DNA of 11,089 nt from Symbiobacteriaceae bacterium (GTDB lineage: Bacteria > Bacillota_E > Symbiobacteriia > Symbiobacteriales > Symbiobacteriaceae), in the NCBI GenBank assembly GCA_027356675.1, contig DAHVXO010000244.1, positions 1 through 11,089 of the forward strand, given 5' to 3'. The first letter of the stretch is position 1. Every line of letters starts with the position of its first letter. Below, piece by piece: positions 6,306 to 11,089 of this stretch. A program made the position numbers and the translations under genes. The notes under the pieces are model-generated. The model had not been told where the DNA came from. It saw nothing but the letters and a program-made list of their open reading frames with translations, and made no database searches.

Positions 6306-7223
6306 TCAGCGCAGGTTTGCCAAAATCTCCTGGCCCCCGTGCGCCAGCAGCCAATCGCCCAGTTGTTCCCCCAGCGCCGTCGCACCTGCGACCGGCCCAA
6401 CCGACTCATGGCGAATGACCCTGGAGCCATCCGGCGATGCGATGAGCCCAGTGAGGCGCAGATTGCTCCCTGCGCGGACAGCGTAGGCGCCTACGGGCAC
6501 CTGGCACCCGCCCTGCACCCGTTCCAGCAGTGCCCGCTCGGCCGCCACGGCTGTCGCGGTTGCCTCATCGTGGATGCGGGAGACGATCGCTGCCAACTCC
6601 GCATCAGCGGTGCGAATCTCGATCGCCAACGCCCCCTGCCCCGGAGCGGGCAAGCAAAACGCCGGGTCGAGATACTCGGTAATGCGGGTGGTGAACCCGA
6701 CCCGGTGCAGACCAGACGCTGCCATCACCAGGGCGGCCACCTGTCCCTCCTGGAGCTTGCGCAGGCGGGTGTCCACGTTCCCCCGGATCGGCCCGTACTC
6801 CAGATCCGGCCGGGCGGCCCGCAATTGAGCCAGCCGCCGCAGGCTGGAGGTCCCCACCAGGGAGCCCGCAGGCAGATCCGCAAAGCGCGTTCCATCCGCC
6901 GTGACGACCACATCGCGGGGGTCCTCCCGCGGCGGGATGCAGACCAGCCCGAGCCCAGCAGGCAGAGCGGTCGGCATATCCTTCAAGCTATGGACGGCCA
7001 TATCGGCCCGGCCATCCAGCAACGCATCTTCGAGCTCCTTGGTGAAGAGTCCCTTGCCGCCGATCTGGCTTAAGGCCACGTCCTGAACCTGATCGCCCAC
7101 GGTCTTGAAGGTGTTGAGTTCAAACGTGACCCCCGGGTTGGCCTGCTTCAGCTGCTCCACCACCCAGCCCGTCTGGGTGACCGCCAGCAGAGACCCACGG
7201 GTAGCCACACGCACCAGTTTCAT
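6306..7223 (-). CDS. hemC: porphobilinogen deaminase (hydroxymethylbilane synthase)
   Basis: This enzyme polymerises four porphobilinogens into hydroxymethylbilane in the cytoplasm. At 305 residues it has the expected length. The N-terminus VRVATRGSLLAVTQT, FKTVGDQVQD, GGKGLFTKELEDALL and HSLKDMP (catalytic Asp82) are classic landmarks, as are GTSSLRRLAQL and RGNVDTRLRKL. Cys240 in VQGGCQVPVGAYA is the attachment site for the dipyrromethane cofactor. GAGGGGG lies 7 bases before the ATG. The gene starts 25 bases after the stop of the HemX-like gene, and its stop is followed at once by the hemD SD. Confidence 0.98.
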   Translation of the reverse strand: MKLVRVATRGSLLAVTQTGWVVEQLKQANPGVTFELNTFKTVGDQVQDVALSQIGGKGLFTKELEDALLDGRADMAVHSLKDMPTALPAGLGLVCIPPREDPRDVVVTADGTRFADLPAGSLVGTSSLRRLAQLRAARPDLEYGPIRGNVDTRLRKLQEGQVAALVMAASGLHRVGFTTRITEYLDPAFCLPAPGQGALAIEIRTADAELAAIVSRIHDEATATAVAAERALLERVQGGCQVPVGAYAVRAGSNLRLTGLIASPDGSRVIRHESVGPVAGATALGEQLGDWLLAHGGQEILANLR

Positions 7224-7248
7224 GGGAACGCCCCCTCAGGCACCTGAA

Positions 7249-8070
7249 CTACACGCCGAAGCGGTGCAACTCGGACACCAGGTTGATGATAAAGTAGTTC
7301 ACGATCAGCCCGAGCACCCCGATCACGGCCCACCAGGCCGCCTTCCGCCCACCCCAGCCCCACACGTTGCGCATGAGCCCGTACGCCCCGTAGGCCAGCC
7401 AGACGAAAACCGTGAAGATCACCTTGGGATCGGACTCCCAGAACGATGACCACGTGACGTGGGCAAAGATCAGCCCGGCAGTCATCCCGATCGTCACCAA
7501 CGAAAAGCCCACGTAAATCATCCGCCCGCTCCAGACATCCAGCCACTCCAGAGACGGCAGGCGGTAATAGATCGGTCCCCACTTCTTGCGCCGCAGGTTC
7601 CGCTCCTGAATCAGATAGAGCGCTCCCGCCACGAACGAGGCCGTGAGAAAGGCATACCCAAGCATCATGACGCCCACGTGCCAGCCGATCAGCGCGGCCG
7701 GGAAATCGTAGAGCATCTGCTCAGGGGAAGGCTTGGGCAGGGTAACCGTCACCACCAGGCCGCCGGCGATGGATGGCACCAGGAAGGAGCCCGCAGCCTG
7801 GTTCTTGGCGTACGCCTCTGCGCCGATGTAGACGGCCATCATGAACCATGTGAAGAAGTATGCGAACTCGAAGAGGGTGTGGACCGGCGCCCGCCCGGTC
7901 TCCGCGATCAGCAGCGCGACCCCGGCCGTCTGGACCGCGAACGCCACCCGGGCAGCCCAACGGGCCACCTCGGCAAAGCTACGCATGAATATGTAGTAGA
8001 CGTGGGCGATGGCCGCCAGGGTATAGAAGGCCGCCGAACCGCCCCAGACCACGGTGGATAGCTGTGCCAT
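7249..8070 (-). CDS. HemX/CcsA-family integral membrane protein (cytochrome c assembly type)
   Basis: This 273-residue protein has eight predicted hydrophobic segments and belongs by pattern to the CcsA/CcmC/HemX family (cytochrome c assembly protein domain). Landmarks are TLFEFAYFFTWFMM (65-78), the His131 segment LIGWHVGVMMLGYAFL, a cytoplasmic-type basic loop ERNLRRKKWG, His204 in FAHVTW, and WSSFWESDPKVIFTVFVWLAYGAY (207-230), which aligns with the tryptophan-rich WWD heme-handling segment. The core here reads WESDPK, so the usual second Trp before Asp is absent. In Bacillus, HemX occupies this same place between hemA and hemC and lowers HemA protein level, which makes HemX the likelier identity; a CcsA role in heme delivery to cytochrome c is the alternative. 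The ATG is 4 bases after the hemA stop and AAGGGGGG lies 11 bases upstream of it. Confidence 0.87.
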   Translation of the reverse strand: MAQLSTVVWGGSAAFYTLAAIAHVYYIFMRSFAEVARWAARVAFAVQTAGVALLIAETGRAPVHTLFEFAYFFTWFMMAVYIGAEAYAKNQAAGSFLVPSIAGGLVVTVTLPKPSPEQMLYDFPAALIGWHVGVMMLGYAFLTASFVAGALYLIQERNLRRKKWGPIYYRLPSLEWLDVWSGRMIYVGFSLVTIGMTAGLIFAHVTWSSFWESDPKVIFTVFVWLAYGAYGLMRNVWGWGGRKAAWWAVIGVLGLIVNYFIINLVSELHRFGV

Positions 8071-8074
8071 ACCG

Positions 8075-9379
8075 CTAGTCGCCCCCCTTTCCGGGAGTTG
8101 GCTGCGCCTCGGTGCGCGGCAGGTCGAAGAGTCGGGTCACGGCATCGATCGCCTGGTCGGCAGCGCCCTCGCCTGCCATGCCCTTGAGTCCCTGGGTGGG
8201 AGCGTTGAGGATCTTGTTGACCATCGTCACGGTCATCGCTTCGACCACGGCCCGCTCACGGTCCGTCAGATCGGGTAGCCGCCCCATCGCCCGAGTCAGC
8301 TCCTCGTGGCGGATCGCCTCGACCTTCTCCCGCAGGAGCCGGATCGTCGGCACGACCTCGAGCGAAGCCAGCCAGGCCTGGAACTTCTCCATCTCCTCCG
8401 AGATGATCCGCTTGGCATGCCTGGCCTCCTGGGCCCGCTCGCCCAGGTTGGCGTTGACCACGGCCTGCAGATCGTCGATGTTGTAGAGGAAGGCGCCTTC
8501 GAGCAGCCCGGCATCCGGGTCGATGTCCCGGGGCACGGCAATATCGAACAGGAAGATCGGGCGGCCCCGGCGGTGCCGGATGGCCTCATGTACCATGGCC
8601 CGGGTGAGCACGAACCCCGGCGCCCCCGTGCTGGAGATGACGACATCGACGTTGGCCAGATGGGCACCAATCGCTTCCATCGGGATGGCGGTCCCGCCGA
8701 TTTCCGTCGCGAGGTGCTCTGCTCGCTCCAGCGTGCGGTTGGCGATGATGATATCCTTCACTCCGCTGGCCTGCAAGTGGATGACCGTCAGCTTGGCGGT
8801 CTCACCGGCCCCGATGGCCATGCAGCGGCGGCCGTTCAGGGAGCGGAAGACCTTCTTGGCCAGTTCGACAGCGGCGTAGCTCACCGAGACAGCGTTCTGG
8901 CCGATGCGGGTCTCGGTCTGAACCCGCTTGCCCGTAGCCACAGCCTGTCCGAAGACCTGATGGAAGACTTTGTCGATCGTCTGGGCGACAGTGGCGTCCC
9001 GATAGGCGTCCCGGACCTGGCCGAGAATCTGGGTCTCACCGATCACCATCGAATCCAGGCCGGCCGCCACGCGATACAGATGCTCTACCGCCGGCAGCCC
9101 TTGCGCCGCATAAAGATGTGGACGAATTTCGGCCGGGTCAGAAACCCCGGCCAGGTCGGCCAGGTACATGGACAGCGCCTCGATGCCCGCCGAGGCACCC
9201 CCTTCAGCCACGCCGTAGACCTCGGTCCGGTTGCAGGTAGAGAGCAGCACAGCCTCGCTCAAATCAAGCGCGCGAAGGCGATCCAGCGCTGCGCTCATGC
9301 TTGCGGCTGGAACCGCCAGGACTTCCCGAATCTGTACCGGGGCCGTTTTGTAGTTAACGCCGACCATAACGATATGCAA
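8075..9379 (-). CDS. hemA: glutamyl-tRNA reductase
   Basis: This enzyme reduces glutamyl-tRNA(Glu) with NADPH to glutamate-1-semialdehyde, the first committed step of C5 tetrapyrrole synthesis. Using TTG 9379 gives 434 residues beginning MHIVMVGVNYKTAPVQIRE, which matches the family N-terminus closely (compare Bacillus HemA). GGAG 10 bases upstream supports this start; the in-frame GTG at 9415 would add 12 unrelated residues. Cys49 in LLSTCNRTEVYG is the catalytic nucleophile. GLDSMVIGETQILGQVRDAY is the diagnostic signature, AIGAGETAKL is the NADPH-binding glycine loop, and ANRTLERAEHLA and FLFDIAVPRDIDP follow. The C-terminal helix pair (about 310-415) forms the dimerisation domain. It is the first gene of the operon, with a promoter at 9440-9468. 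Confidence 0.97.
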   Translation of the reverse strand: MHIVMVGVNYKTAPVQIREVLAVPAASMSAALDRLRALDLSEAVLLSTCNRTEVYGVAEGGASAGIEALSMYLADLAGVSDPAEIRPHLYAAQGLPAVEHLYRVAAGLDSMVIGETQILGQVRDAYRDATVAQTIDKVFHQVFGQAVATGKRVQTETRIGQNAVSVSYAAVELAKKVFRSLNGRRCMAIGAGETAKLTVIHLQASGVKDIIIANRTLERAEHLATEIGGTAIPMEAIGAHLANVDVVISSTGAPGFVLTRAMVHEAIRHRRGRPIFLFDIAVPRDIDPDAGLLEGAFLYNIDDLQAVVNANLGERAQEARHAKRIISEEMEKFQAWLASLEVVPTIRLLREKVEAIRHEELTRAMGRLPDLTDRERAVVEAMTVTMVNKILNAPTQGLKGMAGEGAADQAIDAVTRLFDLPRTEAQPTPGKGGD

Positions 9380-9439
9380 GCAGGTTTCACTCCGAGTGCG
9401 GTCTGGCTTAGCCACCCGACCCTACATGTCCAGTTTCTA

Positions 9440-9468
9440 AGTCTAAGGGATGGGCACCCGCGGGTCAA
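9440..9468 (-). promoter_or_regulatory. sigma-A-type promoter of the hem operon
   Basis: On the minus strand, TTGACC (9468-9463, 5 of 6 to consensus) and TAGACT (9445-9440, 4 of 6) are separated by exactly 17 bases. Transcription would start near 9433, giving a leader of about 54 bases before the TTG of hemA. The leader is too short for a T-box or a known riboswitch. It is the best promoter match in the window. Confidence 0.65.
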
Positions 9469-9522
9469 GAAACAGAAGGAATCCGTACCGTTATGCCCTG
9501 TGCGGTAAGTCAAAAGATGGTT

Positions 9523-9546
9523 GAGTCTAGGTGTGCGAGGAGTCTA
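9523..9546. repeat. GAGTCTA direct repeats in the hemA / PEP-synthase-like divergent region
   Basis: GAGTCTA occurs at 9523-9529 and again at 9540-9546, 17 bases apart. A third AGTCTA at 9440-9445 is the complement of the hemA -10 element, and an oppositely oriented TAGACT is at 9562-9567 within the start of the plus-strand gene. The second copy overlaps the SD GAGGAG (9537-9542) of that gene. This may be an operator or chance; the repeats are seen directly and the role is conjecture. Confidence 0.3.
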
Positions 9547-9551
9547 AAAAG

Positions 9552-11089
9552 ATGTACTTATTAGACTGGGGAAGTGCGCTGCAAGGCGGTGCCGCGGTGG
9601 CGGGCGGCAAGGGATGGAATCTAGCCCGCTTGCACCGTTACGGCTTCCCGGCGCCCCGGGGCGGGGTCGTCAGCGCACAGGCCTATCGTGACTTCATGGC
9701 GAATCCGGCGGTCGCGGGCCTGGTGGCGGCAGCGTCTACGGCGATCGCCGCAGATGTAACCTCACCCGAGGCTCTCGCAGCGCTGGCGCGGATACGCGAC
9801 GCGATGACCGGCGCCGCAGCTCTGCCGGATGGCGTGACCGCCGAGTTGGTGGCGTTCCTGGCCGCCACCGGCCTGCAGGACCGTCCGATCGCCGTCCGCT
9901 CCTCCGCCACGGCCGAGGACTCCGGCACGGCCTCGTTCGCGGGCATCCACCTATCGATCCTGCACGTGACCGGGACCGCTGCCGTCGCCCGGGCGATTAC
10001 AGCTTGCTACGCCTCGCTCTGGACGCCCCAGGCGGTGGCCTACCGCCGCCGGCTCGGCTTCACGGACGAGGCCGTGGCGGCCGCCATCGTCCTGCTGGAG
10101 ATGGTGCCGGCCCGTACGGCCGGCGCCGCTTTCGCCTGCGACCCCCGCAGCGGGCGACTGGACCGCTATGCGATCTCGGCCTCGCTGGGACTGGGCGAGA
10201 CGGTCGTCGGCGGCGACGTGTCGCCAGACGAATACCTGCTCGATATCACCCACTACCCGCCTGCACCGGTCGCAAAGCGCATTGGCCGGAAGGAAAAGAT
10301 GGCTGTTCCTAAAGACGATGGCGGCACCCAACTGGTGACGGTTGCCGATGAACTGGCCACGCAACCCGCCCTGACCGACCCCCAACTGGCTGAGTTGGCC
10401 TTCCTGGTGGGCCGGGTCAGCGACGCCCTGGGCGAGTCGGTCCAGCCCCAGGACGTGGAATGGGCCCACGACGGCGAGCGCTTCTGGCTGTTGCAGTCCC
10501 GCCCTGTCACCAACCTGCCTGTGGCCACTCTGCCCGCGCTCAGGGGCGTGATCCCGGTCTGGTCCAACGCCAACCTGAAGGATGTCATCCCGGGCGTGCA
10601 GTCCACCCTCGGCTGGTCCTTCATTCGCAGTGGCATGGACGTACTGCTGACGGCGCCTATGCTGGCCTCGGGCTATCAGCTGCCCAGCGGACTCGCCTGG
10701 GTCCGCCTCTTTGAGGGCCGAGCCTACTTCAACCTGTCGCTGATGCACTGGACCCTCTACGACGCCTTGGGCGTCGCCCCGGCAGAGACCAACCGCCTCC
10801 TGGGTGGACATCAGCCCGAGTCCCCAGTGCCGCCGCCCACCCGCGGCCAGGTTTTGCGGCGGGCCCTGACCCGGCTTCGGTTGAGTGTGAAGGCCCTCCT
10901 GGCCATGCAGTCCGCCCCGCGCCACATGCGCCGCATCTGGGACTGGACAAACGCGACCGATACCGCGGCCCCCACCCTCTCCACCGCCGACCTGCTCGCC
11001 AAATCACTACAGGTCAAGCAGACCATGGATGCGTTCTTTCCAGTCTTCCAGCTAATCAACAGTGTGGCAGGCGGCACGCTCCAGGAGCT
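9552..11089 (+). CDS. PEP-synthase / rifampicin-phosphotransferase-like protein (PEP/pyruvate-binding domain), 3' end outside the window
   Basis: The first 512 codons are open from ATG 9552 to the window edge; SD GAGGAG (9537-9542) lies 9 bases upstream. Residues 1-320 form the ATP-grasp PEP/pyruvate-binding (PPDK N-terminal) domain: GGKGWNLARLHRYGFPAP at 18-35 (glycine-rich with Lys20), the signature AVRSSATAEDSGTASFAG at 114-131, GAAFACDPRSG at 191-201, SLGLGETVVGGDVSPDEY at 211-228 and QDVEWAHDGERFWLLQSRPVT at 300-320. After it comes a linker domain starting VWSNANLKDVIPGVQ. Homologues end in a swivelling phosphohistidine domain, which would lie outside the window. Members include PEP synthase and Rph, which phosphorylates rifampicin using ATP; this fragment cannot tell these apart, and many relatives are uncharacterised. 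It is divergent from hemA across 172 bases. Confidence 0.88.
   Translation, partial: MYLLDWGSALQGGAAVAGGKGWNLARLHRYGFPAPRGGVVSAQAYRDFMANPAVAGLVAAASTAIAADVTSPEALAALARIRDAMTGAAALPDGVTAELVAFLAATGLQDRPIAVRSSATAEDSGTASFAGIHLSILHVTGTAAVARAITACYASLWTPQAVAYRRRLGFTDEAVAAAIVLLEMVPARTAGAAFACDPRSGRLDRYAISASLGLGETVVGGDVSPDEYLLDITHYPPAPVAKRIGRKEKMAVPKDDGGTQLVTVADELATQPALTDPQLAELAFLVGRVSDALGESVQPQDVEWAHDGERFWLLQSRPVTNLPVATLPALRGVIPVWSNANLKDVIPGVQSTLGWSFIRSGMDVLLTAPMLASGYQLPSGLAWVRLFEGRAYFNLSLMHWTLYDALGVAPAETNRLLGGHQPESPVPPPTRGQVLRRALTRLRLSVKALLAMQSAPRHMRRIWDWTNATDTAAPTLSTADLLAKSLQVKQTMDAFFPVFQLINSVAGGTLQE

Noticed and set aside
8306..9508. A 400-codon plus-strand open frame
   Set aside because: Antisense to hemA throughout, with no recognisable motif and low-complexity shadow composition.
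9485..9513. TTGACT (minus, 9513-9508) as a second hemA promoter
   Set aside because: No acceptable -10 hexamer occurs at 16-19 bases; the nearest sequences are GC-rich.
9951..10925. A 324-codon minus-strand open frame
   Set aside because: It lies wholly antisense to the PEP/pyruvate-binding domain gene, whose conserved motifs are unmistakable. Its Gln/Gly/His/Arg-rich composition is typical of a shadow frame in GC-rich DNA.

Overview
The window is GC-rich bacterial chromosome. The order hemA - hemX/ccsA-like - hemC - hemD - hemB, all on the minus strand, is the arrangement known from Bacillus and other Bacillota (hemAXCDB). With the strong purine-rich Shine-Dalgarno (SD) sequences, a good sigma-A-type promoter ahead of hemA and several GTG/TTG starts, it suggests a high-GC Bacillota lineage (Symbiobacterium-like or another GC-rich clostridial group). 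That placement is an inference; no rRNA or other marker is present.

Layout, left to right. Positions 1-345 (minus) hold the C-terminal part of an IS4/IS1634-type transposase with its YREK signature, N-terminally cut. At 423-785 (plus) is a small unrecognised protein whose 3' end overlaps, tail to tail, a large membrane protein at 771-2669 (minus): an O-antigen ligase/Wzy-like polytopic protein with a C-terminal TPR-like tail. Divergent from it, 2755-3636 (plus) encodes a single-pass membrane-anchored protein of unknown function. A bidirectional hairpin terminator follows, then a short glutaredoxin-like protein (3861-4079, minus). Divergent from that is an 83-residue single-span membrane protein with a juxtamembrane CGGC (4192-4443, plus), and then a second hairpin terminator.

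The core is the tetrapyrrole operon, 9379 down to 4492 on the minus strand. Glutamyl-tRNA reductase (hemA), a HemX/CcsA-like membrane protein, porphobilinogen deaminase (hemC), uroporphyrinogen-III synthase (hemD) and porphobilinogen synthase (hemB) are separated by 3 to 25 bases. Together they cover glutamyl-tRNA to uroporphyrinogen III except the glutamate-1-semialdehyde aminotransferase step (hemL), which is not in this window. A promoter with 17-bp spacing lies at 9440-9468.

Divergent from hemA, the right end carries the first 512 codons of a PEP-synthase/rifampicin-phosphotransferase-like protein (9552 to the edge).

Most of the window is conserved metabolism. The less ordinary parts are the four unrecognised or unusual small and membrane proteins at 423-4443, their shared intergenic regions, and the repeat-bearing divergent region between hemA and the PEP-synthase-like gene. 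I found no CRISPR array, no RNA gene and no clear undescribed system.
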